Shown one piece after another: positions 9,227 through 17,186 of a DNA stretch of 64,000 bases. This DNA is from Vibrio chagasii. GTDB taxonomy: Bacteria; Pseudomonadota; Gammaproteobacteria; Enterobacterales; Vibrionaceae. The stretch lies in the NCBI RefSeq assembly GCF_002954585.1, contig NZ_MSCI01000001.1:620001-684000 (forward strand). Reading direction: 5' to 3'. Each line of letters begins with the position of its first letter. Position 1 is the stretch's first letter. Below the pieces are notes generated by a model. That model was given only the letters and a program-made list of their open reading frames with translations, had not been told where the DNA came from and searched no databases. A program made the position numbers and the translations under genes.

Positions 9227-9888
9227 GTTCCAACCGACTCTAGGTAACTATATCCTTTACCACGAACCGTTTTAATATGCTGTTTAGACAACCCAGCCTG
9301 TACTAGCTTACGACGGATATTACTGATGTGCATGTCTAGATTGCGATCAAAGGGACACAGCTCTTTCTTTAAGACATGTATTTGTAAGTCAGACTTAGAT
9401 ACAACAATGCCGTCATTCTTAATCAAATAATCAAGCAGATCTTTTTCTGTACCAGTTAGGGGTAAACGAGAAATCCGTTCACACAAACCATGGTTAGATG
9501 AAGCTAGAGACTGTCTCTGACGCTCAAATCCAACTCGACGTAAGATAACCTTGATACGAGTCAGTAGCTCAGGAACATTGAAAGGTTTAGCGATGTATTG
9601 ATCGGCTCCAGCTTGATAACCATCAAGCATCGATGCATCGTCATTGAGTGCCGTTAGCATCAAGATAGGCGTAGCAAATCGCTGACAGATTCGCCTTGCT
9701 ACTTGCATACCGCTGAGGTTAGGCAGCATCACATCAAGTAACACTAAATCAACAAGATTGGATTGGATAAACTCTAGTGCAGCCTCACCACAATGAACGG
9801 TATCAACGTGATACCCCTCATTCTCTAGAACTTCACCCAATAATTCACACAACTGAATATCATCATCAACAACTAAAACACGCGACAT
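9223..9888 (-). CDS. OmpR/CpxR-family response regulator
   Basis: This is a response regulator of about 221 residues. Its receiver domain has the acidic pair VVDDD near the start, the phospho-acceptor aspartate in DLVLLDVMLPNLSG, and the switch Thr/Lys in LTALND and AKPFN. The C-terminal winged helix has the CpxR-like stretch CPFDRNLDMHISNIRRKL and ends KTVRGKGYSYLE. It partners with the downstream histidine kinase. ATG codons at 9888 and 9891 are both possible; an upstream GTG at 9900 is less likely. A Fur-like site lies 30 bases upstream. It is close to CpxR, but the gene pair lacks a cpxP neighbour, so I leave it unnamed. Confidence 0.9.
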   Translation of the reverse strand: MSRVLVVDDDIQLCELLGEVLENEGYHVDTVHCGEAALEFIQSNLVDLVLLDVMLPNLSGMQVARRICQRFATPILMLTALNDDASMLDGYQAGADQYIAKPFNVPELLTRIKVILRRVGFERQRQSLASSNHGLCERISRLPLTGTEKDLLDYLIKNDGIVVSKSDLQIHVLKKELCPFDRNLDMHISNIRRKLVQAGLSKQHIKTVRGKGYSYLESVGT

Positions 9889-9917
9889 CATACAAACCAA
9901 TAAATAATAATAATTTG

Positions 9918-9936
9918 CATTTTAATTATCGTTATT
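9918..9936 (-). promoter_or_regulatory. Possible Fur box upstream of the two-component system
   Basis: The minus-strand sequence AATAACGATAATTAAAATG matches the 19-base Fur consensus at 13 of 19 positions, including the core GATAAT. The region is AT-rich, so a chance match is possible. It would place the two-component system under iron control together with the TonB locus a few kilobases away. Confidence 0.35.
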
Positions 9937-9967
9937 GTTAATTTCAATTGCAAATGAGAGATTTACT

Positions 9968-10441
9968 CTATAGTAGGAAATCTTTTTCAATCGGAACGAA
10001 CTTTGACGCAGCATCGATAAGATTTTGAGCAGTAAGCCCGGGTACACCGTACACTTCCACTTTTTTGCCAAAGCGCTGTTTAATTCTTTCCACGAGGATC
10101 TCAAAGTCCCCATCTCCAGAGACTAAAACGATTGTATCCACATTCTCTGCTAGTTCGATGGCATCTAAGGCAATACCGACATCCCAGTCACCTTTCGCAC
10201 TGCCGTCACGACGCTGAATAAATGGCTTCAATTTCACATCAAAACCCACACCACGCAGAATATGATGGAATTGACGCTGCTTAGGATCTTGACTAGAAAT
10301 CGCATACGCATGAGCCGCAACAACATTTCGACCTTCTGTCGCTACATACCAAAATTGGTTGTAGTCAAAGTTAGAACGATATTTGTCTCGTGTTGTGTAG
10401 TAAACGTTTTGAACGTCGACCAAAATAGCTATGTTTTCCAT
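9968..10441 (-). CDS. NYN/LabA-like (DUF88) PIN-fold protein
   Basis: This 157-residue cytoplasmic protein has the NYN/LabA fold, a PIN-like metal-dependent nuclease family. Conserved acidic residues are visible in ILVDVQNVYY (D9), KGDWDVGIALDAIE and LVSGDGDFEILVER, which together form the predicted metal site. A role in RNA cleavage is expected from the family but no substrate is known. It has its own short leader and is not tightly coupled to its neighbours. The ATG at 10441 begins the conserved strand MENIAILVD. Confidence 0.85.
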   Translation of the reverse strand: MENIAILVDVQNVYYTTRDKYRSNFDYNQFWYVATEGRNVVAAHAYAISSQDPKQRQFHHILRGVGFDVKLKPFIQRRDGSAKGDWDVGIALDAIELAENVDTIVLVSGDGDFEILVERIKQRFGKKVEVYGVPGLTAQNLIDAASKFVPIEKDFLL

Positions 10442-10690
10442 AAATTCATACCTTTAGATTTTCGGTATACCCTATTCTATTCAACCCTAAAATGCGAGTC
10501 GCTTTATCTAATAAAAATGAACCTGTTGGCTGTGGTTAACGTAAATCTAAGCATGTTTAACGCAATCCTAACTATGCTTAATAGATGTCTATCAAACTGG
10601 ACGATCGTTTTTGACCTTGGTATCCACTACACAAGTGCTAGCGATTAGAGATACAAGTAAAGCTAACAGGCTACTTAAGGGAGGTTGTCT

Positions 10691-11230
10691 ATGCTACACC
10701 GACAAAAACACAAATCTCACATAAGCTTCGACAACACTACAAGGGCCGCTCTAGCTCCTTCCAATAGTTGGTTAACTTTGCTCAAACTAATAACTGTTAG
10801 CACCGCGTTGATTTTGAGCCTCACCACTCATTCAGTGTTTGCTTATCCAGCCTACTCCCATTCTCAACCACTGCCTCATCGCAGCGTCATTTACTTCGCC
10901 CCAGAGGAAGACTCGGTGGTAAAGGAGTTTCTTAATGAAGTCTTGCTCAACAACTGCCAATTGGACGAACGTGATGTCGTCATCATGGTGATAGCAGAAA
11001 GCGGATATACCGTCCCGACTTGGCTTGAGGAAGAGTTTAACTTAGAAGCAGTGACTAGCATTTATGAGATTCCCAAAGGCTCTCACACTGCAGTGTTAAT
11101 TGGCAAAGACGGAAAAGAGAAACATCGTTGGAATGGTAAAACGGATTGGAACCTCATCACCAACATTATTGATGAAATGCCAATGCGCCAACAAGAAATG
11201 CAGCGACAAAACAGCCGCTGCAATATCTAA
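10691..11230 (+). CDS. DUF4174 exported protein
   Basis: This 179-residue protein has a hydrophobic export signal starting about 30 residues in (LLKLITVSTALILSLTTHSVFA), followed by a compact domain of about 110 residues (SVIYFAPEEDSV, LIGKDGKEKHRWNGKTDW). The pattern fits DUF4174, a thioredoxin-like-fold family without the CxxC pair; the biochemical role is not known to me. I use the ATG at 10691 because AGGGAGG sits six bases before it. The unusually long stretch before the hydrophobic core could mean a later true start, but none is well placed. Confidence 0.7.
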   Translation: MLHRQKHKSHISFDNTTRAALAPSNSWLTLLKLITVSTALILSLTTHSVFAYPAYSHSQPLPHRSVIYFAPEEDSVVKEFLNEVLLNNCQLDERDVVIMVIAESGYTVPTWLEEEFNLEAVTSIYEIPKGSHTAVLIGKDGKEKHRWNGKTDWNLITNIIDEMPMRQQEMQRQNSRCNI

Positions 11231-11245
11231 TTCAAAACGTAAAAA

Positions 11246-12031
11246 TTAGGCGTGACTCGATTGCTTGTTAAACCAGTCAAGTTTTTCATGGAGTTGCGCC
11301 ACACTACCAACAACAATCAAGGCTGGGCTAGTCGCGACACTAGCCAGGCTTGCTAAATCATTCAACCCACCTCGAAACACCTTCTGTTCTTGGCGTGTAC
11401 CGTTTTCGATAATTGCCACAGGCATATCCGCACGCATACCGTTATCAAGCAGGTTCTTTTGAATATTAGGGCTCTCTTTTAATCCCATATAGAACACGAT
11501 GGTGTGATTGTGTTGTGCCAGAGATTGCCAATCAATATCTTCACCGTCTTTTTTAAGGTGACCAGTAATAAACTGAACACTTTGAGCGTGGTCGCGATGC
11601 GTCAGTGGAATACCCGCATAAGCCGTAGCGCCCGCAGCGGCTGTAATACCAGGAATGACTTCAAATTTAACATTGTTCTCTGCAAGCGTTTCACACTCTT
11701 CCCCACCACGGCCGAAGATAAACGAATCCCCACCTTTTAAGCGGACTACATGCTTGTTTTCCTGAGCTTTAGTGACCAGTAATTGGTTGATTTGGTCTTG
11801 TGGAACACAGTGGTGGTCGAGCTTTTTACCCACATACAACATCTCTGCTTCTGGGTTTGCCATCGCCAGGATATCTTTTGATACCAAACGATCGTAAACC
11901 AGTACATCCGCTTGTTGGATGACGCGTGCTGCTTTTAACGTTAACAGGTCTGGGTCACCTGGCCCAGCACCAACCAGTGATACAAATCCATTGCTTTCTT
12001 TATTAACATTCGATGGCGATACTTCTGACAT
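11246..12031 (-). CDS. cobA: Uroporphyrinogen-III C-methyltransferase (SUMT)
   Basis: This 261-residue enzyme transfers two methyl groups from S-adenosylmethionine to uroporphyrinogen III to give precorrin-2, the branch point to siroheme. Family motifs are visible: VGAGPGDPDLLTLKA (SAM-binding loop, residues 19-33), YVGKK, VRLKGGDSFIFGRGGEE, and GITAAAGATAYAGIPLTHRD. It is the single-domain SUMT and lacks the CysG dehydrogenase/chelatase part. It lies downstream of nirBDC on the same strand, separated by a terminator. NirB needs siroheme, so this copy most likely serves nitrite reduction. Confidence 0.92.
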   Translation of the reverse strand: MSEVSPSNVNKESNGFVSLVGAGPGDPDLLTLKAARVIQQADVLVYDRLVSKDILAMANPEAEMLYVGKKLDHHCVPQDQINQLLVTKAQENKHVVRLKGGDSFIFGRGGEECETLAENNVKFEVIPGITAAAGATAYAGIPLTHRDHAQSVQFITGHLKKDGEDIDWQSLAQHNHTIVFYMGLKESPNIQKNLLDNGMRADMPVAIIENGTRQEQKVFRGGLNDLASLASVATSPALIVVGSVAQLHEKLDWFNKQSSHA

Positions 12032-12077
12032 ACTTTGCTCCGAAAGTTAGCTTGTTATATTTCAAGCTTAATTCTGT

Positions 12078-12107
12078 TTGATGATTCATCATTCAATGAA
12101 TCATCAA
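12078..12107 (-). promoter_or_regulatory. Perfect 12-bp inverted repeat in the cobA leader
   Basis: TTGATGATTCAT and its exact reverse complement are separated by six bases, 47-76 bases upstream of cobA. It has no T tract, so it is not a simple terminator. It may be an operator dyad or an mRNA leader hairpin. Confidence 0.6.
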
Positions 12108-12153
12108 TATCCTTACTTCTTAGACTATCAGTTGTTGCCGTAAAACTTCACGA

Positions 12154-12167
12154 TTAATTCTAATCAA
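12154..12167 (-). promoter_or_regulatory. FNR-like site upstream of cobA
   Basis: On the minus strand TTGAT-TAGA-ATTAA matches the FNR pattern TTGAT-N4-ATCAA at 9 of 10 defined positions. It lies about 123 bases upstream of cobA, leaving room for a leader that contains the 12-bp dyad. Control together with nirB would make sense. The remaining bases between cobA and nirC hold only the nirC terminator. Confidence 0.5.
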
Positions 12168-12287
12168 GATAGAAGTTTATATAACAAAACAATCTATTAC
12201 GTTGGTAAACACTGATATTTGCACCATTCTCGAACACATGTAGCCCAACTTAGGTGCACTGCTATCTAAGTAGAGAGTGTTGAGATC

Positions 12288-12318
12288 AAAAAAGCCCCAA
12301 ATCAACAATTTGGGGCTT
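12288..12318 (-). terminator. Terminator after nirC
   Basis: An 11-base-pair stem (core GCCCCAAAT) with a five-base loop is followed on the minus strand by T6. It ends the nirBDC unit before cobA. Confidence 0.88.
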
Positions 12319-12359
12319 AACACACTTCATCAATTACTCTTTAACCTAGAGTATTCGAA

Positions 12360-13175
12360 TTACTTAGCGCCTAGAGAAGGAGCTGTTCTAGCGTGAGTTA
12401 GGAATAGTGGAACACACGCTAGGAACAAACCACCAACGATGTTGCCTAGGATTGTTGGGATAAGGTTGAAGTTCAACCACGTCGCAATACCGAAATCAGC
12501 GCCAAGAATCATACCCAGTGGGAATAGGAACATGTTTACTACTGTGTGCTCAAATACTAGTGCGAAAAAGATGAAGATTGGGAACCACATCATCGCTGCA
12601 CGGCCAGATACAGTGCGTGCTGTCATGTTGCCAATTACGCCAAGACAAACCATTAGGTTACAGAAGATACCGCGAACAAAACACGTGATCCATCCGTCCA
12701 TACCCATATTTTCAAAACCTAGGCTACGGCCAGTAGAAACTGCAATGAACTTCTGAGCAACAGCGTTTGGCTCTAGAGAGAAATTACCTGTTAGTGAAAC
12801 CGCAACTAGGAAAGCAACAATCAGAGAACCGATAAGGTTACCCAAACCAACAAGCCCCCAACAGCGTAGAATACGCCCCCAAGTGATACCCGGACGGTTG
12901 TCGAATTTCGCTAAAGGCGCAAGACCAAACACACCCGTTACTAAGTCGTAACCCATTACACTAAGAATTACGAAACCAACTGGGAACACAAGTGCGCCAA
13001 CAATACCGATACCCGTTTGAACGATAGTCGTGATAGCTACTACAACCGCAAGAGAAAGAATAATACCAGCCATAGTGCTTCGGATCAGAAGATCGCGAGT
13101 ACCCGTCTTGGTTTTAGCTTCACCTACATCGATCATTGTTTGAACGAATTCTGCCGGTTTAAAATCAGTAGACAT
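12360..13175 (-). CDS. nirC: Formate/nitrite-family channel NirC
   Basis: This 271-residue pentameric inner-membrane channel protein of the formate/nitrite transporter family has six hydrophobic segments. Family features include GNLIGSLIVAFLV (central half-helix region), the SLGFENMGMDGWITCFVRGIFCNLMVCLG stretch near the middle, and FEHTVVNMFLFPLGMILGA. Placed directly after nirBD, it most likely moves nitrite across the membrane and so supplies or relieves nitrite. An AAGGACA ribosome site precedes it, and just upstream lies a 14-base tandem repeat in the nirD-nirC gap. Confidence 0.9.
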   Translation of the reverse strand: MSTDFKPAEFVQTMIDVGEAKTKTGTRDLLIRSTMAGIILSLAVVVAITTIVQTGIGIVGALVFPVGFVILSVMGYDLVTGVFGLAPLAKFDNRPGITWGRILRCWGLVGLGNLIGSLIVAFLVAVSLTGNFSLEPNAVAQKFIAVSTGRSLGFENMGMDGWITCFVRGIFCNLMVCLGVIGNMTARTVSGRAAMMWFPIFIFFALVFEHTVVNMFLFPLGMILGADFGIATWLNFNLIPTILGNIVGGLFLACVPLFLTHARTAPSLGAK

Positions 13176-13186
13176 AAGGTTGTCCT

Positions 13187-13228
13187 TAAAAGTTAAAAAT
13201 TAAAAGTTAAAAATTAAAAGTTAAAATT
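13187..13228. repeat. 14-bp tandem repeat in the nirC leader
   Basis: The unit TAAAAGTTAAAAAT occurs twice exactly, followed by a third near-complete copy, starting 12 bases upstream of the nirC start codon. Copy-number change would alter the leader length in front of the nirC ribosome site. Confidence 0.85.
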
Positions 13229-13312
13229 GGATAGGAAAAGGTTCTAGTTGCCGAGTTAAGGCAATATCGATAACTAGAACCCTTGAACTATCAAATCTTA
13301 CTCATCAAAAGA

Positions 13313-13636
13313 TTAAGCAGAGATTTCTACAGCGCCTTTAGACACACGAGCTTTGTACGCTTTCACGTTGAAGTTCTCGTCTTCCATGCACACACCTGTT
13401 GTGAGGTTAAAGCGTTGCTTTTTAAGTGGGCTTGCCACCCAAAGCTCGTCTTGGTGCTCTACAATTAAACCACGAGATAACACATTAGATTGAAAGTAAG
13501 GGTCTGTATTGCTTATCGCTAGCACTTCTTCAGCTTTTGTTGGGCGGAAGATAGCTACTTGCTCACCAGCCACCAACGCACAAACACCTGTACCTGGGAT
13601 AATGTCTTCGATCTTACAAACTTTGGTAAATGCCAT
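13313..13636 (-). CDS. nirD: Nitrite reductase small subunit
   Basis: This 107-residue subunit of the cytoplasmic NADH-dependent nitrite reductase has a Rieske-like fold that, as is usual for NirD, lacks the CxH/CxxH cluster ligands. Conserved stretches are ICDIIPGTGVCAL-like (EDIIPGTGVCALVAGEQ), AISNTDPYFQSNVLSRGL and VASPLKKQRFNLTTG. The ATG at 13636 is used rather than an upstream TTG at 13651: a GGGAGA site lies eight bases before it. The gene begins 15 bases after the nirB stop, so it is co-transcribed with nirB. Confidence 0.93.
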   Translation of the reverse strand: MAFTKVCKIEDIIPGTGVCALVAGEQVAIFRPTKAEEVLAISNTDPYFQSNVLSRGLIVEHQDELWVASPLKKQRFNLTTGVCMEDENFNVKAYKARVSKGAVEISA

Positions 13637-13651
13637 GATGCCGTCTCCCAA

Positions 13652-16210
13652 TTAAACCAGTTCAACGTGAGGGATATCGCCCTTCGCTTCAGGGTGTTTC
13701 TCTGTGAATGTCGCTGGACGGTGTTGCTCACGGCCATCATCAACAAACACAACGTTATCATCACGGTCATCAGCGTTGATGAAGTGAGAGAAGCGCTTAA
13801 GTTGAGCTTCATCGTTGATAGTGTCTGTCCACTCACAAGCGAAGTTGTCTACAAGGCCAGCAATATCAGCTTCAAGTTGGTCGTTGATACCAAGCTTATT
13901 GTCGATGATAACTTCACGTAGGTAATCCACACCACCTTCTAGGTTATCCATCCATACCGAAGTACGTTGTAGCGGAGCAGCCGTACGAATGTAGAACATC
14001 ATGAAACGGTCGATGTACTTGATTAGCGTTTCTTGGTCTAAGTCGCTTGCTAGTAGGTCTGCGTGGCGAGGCTTCATACCACCGTTACCACATACGTACA
14101 TGTTCCAACCTGCATCCGTCGCGATAATACCTAAGTCTTTACCTTGAGCTTCAGCACACTCACGAGTACAGCCAGACACACCAAACTTCATCTTATGAGG
14201 AGTACGGATGCCTTTGTAACGGTTCTCGATCATCACGCCAAGACCAACTGAATCTTGGACGCCGTAACGACACCAAGTAGAACCAACACATGTCTTAGCC
14301 ATACGAAGTGCTTTTGCGTAGGCTTGACCCGTTTCGTAGCCTGCTGCGATTAACTTCTTCCAAATTGCTGGTAAGTCATCTTTTTGAGCACCGAACAGAC
14401 CGATACGTTGTGCACCAGTGATCTTAGTGTAAAGGTTGTATTCAGCCGCAACATCAGCCAGAACGCTTAGCGCTTGAGGCGTTACTTCACCACCCGCCAT
14501 ACGAGGGATAACAGAGTAAGTACCGTCTTTCTGCATGTTACCTAGGAAGTTATCGTTGGTATCGTGCAGTTTCACTAGCTCAGGCTTAAGAATGTGTTCA
14601 CCCCAGCATGAAGCAAGGATAGAACCCGCTAGAGGTTTACATACTTCACAGCCGTAGCCTTTACCGTATTTCTCTAATAGCTCATCGAATGTTTTAATTT
14701 CTTCGATGCGGATTAGGTGGAAAAGCTCTTGGCGAGAGTAAGCAAAGTGCTCACACACATCGTTCTTCACTTCTACACCGGCTTTAGCAAGTTCAGCATT
14801 AAGTACTGAAGTTACAAGTGGAATACAACCACCACAGCCAGTACCCGCGCCCGTTACTGCTTTGATATCACCGATTGTGTGGTGACCTTCAGCAACCGCT
14901 TGAGCGATCTTGCCTTTCGTTACATCAAAACAAGAACAGATAACTGCAGATTCAGGAAGAGAGTCTGCGCCAAGTGTTGGCTTTTCAGCACCAGCGTGTG
15001 CAGGAAGGATCAACGCATCTGGATGTTCTGGAAGGTCGATTTCGTTCAGCATAAGCTGTAGAAGATCGCCGTAGTCAGACGTGTCACCAACCATTACTGC
15101 ACCTAGCAGCTTCTTGTTGTCTTCAGAGACGATTAGACGCTTGTAAACTTCTTGCTCTTCGTTTTGGTAAACGTAGCTCTTACAACCAGGAGTACGACCG
15201 TTTGCATCACCGATAGAACCTACTTTCACACCTAGAAGCTTAAGCTTCGCAGACATGTCAGCACCTTCGAACGTGCTTTCGTTACCAACAATGTGGTCAA
15301 CTGCAACTGTCGCCATCTTGTAACCAGGAGCAACTAGGCCGTAGAACGTTTGGTTCCATGACGCACACTCACCGATCGCGTAGATGTCTTTATCTGTTGT
15401 TTGACAGTGATCGTTAATCTCGATACCGCCACGAGGCGCGATACCCAGCCCCATTTGACGAGCAAGTTTGTCTTGAGGGCGGATACCTGCAGAGAATACG
15501 ATGAAATCTGTTTCTAGTTCAGTACCGTCTGCAAAGCGCATCACGTTACGAGCTTCAGTGCCTTCAGGAGCAATCTCAAGCGTGTTCTTGCTTGTATGTA
15601 CGTTTACGCCCATACGTCCTATTTTTTGACGAAGTTGGTTACCACCCGCTTGGTCAAGCTGCTCAGCCATTAGCTTTGGAGCAAACTCAACAACGTGCGT
15701 AGTTACGCCAAGAGCTTTTAGTGCGCCTGCCGCTTCAAGACCAAGCAAACCACCACCAACAACCACACCAGATTTAGAGTTCTTAGCAGTGGCTTCGATA
15801 GCTTTCAAATCTTCAATTGTGCGGTAAACGAAACAATCTTTACCTTCGTTACCTTTGATTGGCGGAACGAATGGGTATGAACCAGTAGCAAGGATTAGCT
15901 TGTCGTATTGAATTTCACGACCAGTGCTTGAGTAAACTGTTTTCTTTTCACGGTTAACGTTAATAGCACGCTCACCGACCAGTATGTTGATGCCGTGTTT
16001 CTCGTAGAAGCCTTCTTTAACTAAAGAAAGTTCGTCCGCAGTATGGTGTGAAAAATAAGAAGAAAGGTGTACACGATCATAGGCTACGCGAGGCTCTTCA
16101 CAGAAGACTGTGATGTCCATGTTAGCAACGTCTGTCTTCTCGACTAAATCTTCGATATAGCGATGGCCTACCATCCCGTTACCGATTACGACTAGCTTCA
16201 TCTTGCTCAT
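13652..16210 (-). CDS. nirB: NADH-dependent assimilatory-type nitrite reductase large subunit
   Basis: This 852-residue cytoplasmic enzyme reduces nitrite to ammonium with NADH. Domains in order: FAD/NAD(P)H oxidoreductase (VVIGNGMVGHRY at the start, VVVGGGLLGLEAAG near 150), a BFD-like [2Fe-2S] domain (CSCFDVTKG, then CGGC, about 420-480), and a siroheme/[4Fe-4S] reductase domain with the ferredoxin-type half (TCVGSTWCRYG) and the cluster/siroheme cysteines in SGCTRECAEAQ and VCGNGG. Length and motifs are complete. It leads nirBD-nirC, with an FNR-like box and two NarP-like heptamers upstream, which fits induction without oxygen and with nitrate or nitrite. Confidence 0.96.
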   Translation of the reverse strand: MSKMKLVVIGNGMVGHRYIEDLVEKTDVANMDITVFCEEPRVAYDRVHLSSYFSHHTADELSLVKEGFYEKHGINILVGERAINVNREKKTVYSSTGREIQYDKLILATGSYPFVPPIKGNEGKDCFVYRTIEDLKAIEATAKNSKSGVVVGGGLLGLEAAGALKALGVTTHVVEFAPKLMAEQLDQAGGNQLRQKIGRMGVNVHTSKNTLEIAPEGTEARNVMRFADGTELETDFIVFSAGIRPQDKLARQMGLGIAPRGGIEINDHCQTTDKDIYAIGECASWNQTFYGLVAPGYKMATVAVDHIVGNESTFEGADMSAKLKLLGVKVGSIGDANGRTPGCKSYVYQNEEQEVYKRLIVSEDNKKLLGAVMVGDTSDYGDLLQLMLNEIDLPEHPDALILPAHAGAEKPTLGADSLPESAVICSCFDVTKGKIAQAVAEGHHTIGDIKAVTGAGTGCGGCIPLVTSVLNAELAKAGVEVKNDVCEHFAYSRQELFHLIRIEEIKTFDELLEKYGKGYGCEVCKPLAGSILASCWGEHILKPELVKLHDTNDNFLGNMQKDGTYSVIPRMAGGEVTPQALSVLADVAAEYNLYTKITGAQRIGLFGAQKDDLPAIWKKLIAAGYETGQAYAKALRMAKTCVGSTWCRYGVQDSVGLGVMIENRYKGIRTPHKMKFGVSGCTRECAEAQGKDLGIIATDAGWNMYVCGNGGMKPRHADLLASDLDQETLIKYIDRFMMFYIRTAAPLQRTSVWMDNLEGGVDYLREVIIDNKLGINDQLEADIAGLVDNFACEWTDTINDEAQLKRFSHFINADDRDDNVVFVDDGREQHRPATFTEKHPEAKGDIPHVELV

Positions 16211-16276
16211 AAGAATTCCTGAAGGTTATATATTTCTTAACTAAGCGAATAATGAATTATGAAAGAAAATTAAAAT

Positions 16277-16290
16277 ATGATGTAAATCAA
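16277..16290 (-). promoter_or_regulatory. FNR box of the nirBDC operon
   Basis: On the minus strand TTGAT-TTAC-ATCAT matches TTGAT-N4-ATCAA at 9 of 10 positions. If it sits at -41.5, transcription would start near 16242, 32 bases before nirB. Confidence 0.75.
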
Positions 16291-16312
16291 TTACGAAATC
16301 GAACTACCCAAA

Positions 16313-16333
16313 AGAGGTAGAACAAAAGAGGTA
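16313..16333 (-). promoter_or_regulatory. Two NarP/NarL-like heptamers upstream of nirB
   Basis: On the minus strand TACCTCT occurs at 16313-16319 and 16327-16333. Each fits the TACYNMT heptamer and each is embedded in a direct repeat AAAAGAGGTAGAA. They lie upstream of the FNR box. NarP is encoded in this window at 45192-45824. The tandem, not inverted, arrangement is unlike the classical 7-2-7 NarP site. Confidence 0.45.
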
Positions 16334-16463
16334 GAAGTGGCTAAATTTAAGCCATAGCAAACGAATAACCGTAGGTTAGATAAGGTTCAAAGCGATTTAA
16401 TAAGCAATTAAACACATAATTAAGATTGTTGTAATATTTCACAACAGACTAGCAACAACGTAA

Positions 16464-16497
16464 GTAAATGACAATCATTTTCATTTGTAGTCATAAT
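16464..16497 (+). promoter_or_regulatory. Strong Fur box overlapping a plus-strand sigma-70 promoter with no gene behind it
   Basis: The 19-mer at 16464-16482 (GTAAATGACAATCATTTTC) matches the Fur consensus at 15 of 19 positions, the best in this window. It overlaps a -35 box ATGACA (16468-16473). An 18-base spacer leads to a -10 box CATAAT (16492-16497). The promoter points to the right, away from nirB. No ORF of note follows before the tRNA array. Confidence 0.6.
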
Positions 16498-16841
16498 TAC
16501 AATAATAAGCGACTAAAGCATGATGCGTTCATGAGCAAGTGTGTATAAATATGAAAACCTTAGTGATGAAATACTTCCCGTTCACTATTTAAATCCCCTA
16601 TCAAAACTTACACACGTAACCATCGCTCAGAACCGTTTACTGGCTTAACCAATAAATAGTGTGCAGCAGCGTTTTCTTGTATACGACGATGTCGACAGCT
16701 CCCCCACGCCTGCACGTAGTGCAAAAACCGGTTATACGAGATACAAAGAGATGAACTATGAGCTTTGAGATTGAGGTGCCCAATTGATAAACAGAAGACA
16801 ACGGAATTTAGAAAAGTCGATAGATAAGAATACCAGATAGC
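16498..16841 (+). other. Gene-free stretch downstream of the orphan Fur promoter; possible small RNA
   Basis: I see no convincing coding region; the best is a 13-codon ORF (MKTLVMKYFPFTI) starting near 16552 without a clear ribosome site. Transcription from the upstream Fur-controlled promoter would run towards the hairpin at 16842-16869, which has only three T residues on this strand. A Fur-repressed small RNA is possible, but I did not recognise a RyhB core. Confidence 0.35.
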
Positions 16842-16869
16842 AAAAAGGCCAGCATTTCTGCTGGCCTTT
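16842..16869 (-). terminator. Terminator of tRNA array 1
   Basis: An 11-base-pair stem (core GGCCAGCA) with a four-base loop is followed on the minus strand by T5, just after the last tRNA-Cys. Confidence 0.88.
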
Positions 16870-16881
16870 CAACTTGAATGA

Positions 16882-16955
16882 TGGAGGCGCCTCCCGGAGT
16901 CGAACCGAGGTCCACGGATTTGCAATCCGCTGCATAGCCACTCTGCCAAGGCGCC
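16882..16955 (-). tRNA. tRNA-Cys(GCA)
   Basis: A complete 74-nt cloverleaf including encoded CCA: acceptor GGCGCC paired at both ends, anticodon GCA in GGATTGCAAATCC, T-arm GGTTCGACTCC. It is the last gene of array 1. Confidence 0.97.
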
Positions 16956-17019
16956 TTCAATAGTGTTTTAAGAGAACAACTCTTTTGATTCCTACCCCTA
17001 AAGATAACAACCAAATAGA

Positions 17020-17106
17020 TGGTGCCCCGGGCCGGACTTGAACCGGCACAACGCGAACGTCGAGGGATTTTAAATCCCTTGTGTCTACCAATTCCACCAC
17101 CAGGGC
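17020..17106 (-). tRNA. tRNA-Leu(UAA)
   Basis: An 87-nt class II tRNA with encoded CCA, acceptor GCCCTGG/CCGGGGC, anticodon TAA in GGGATTTAAAATCCC and a long variable arm (CGACGTTCGCG). Confidence 0.97.
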
Positions 17107-17186
17107 ACGCAATTCTTTATTGCGATGCCGATTACTGAAAAGTAAAACACCATCTTAACGTCGAAATGAGTCAACATTACAAAATT

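Noticed and set aside
16425..16445. CRP-like TGTGAAATATTACAAC upstream of nirB
   Set aside because: Only one half-site fits (TGTGA); the other matches poorly.
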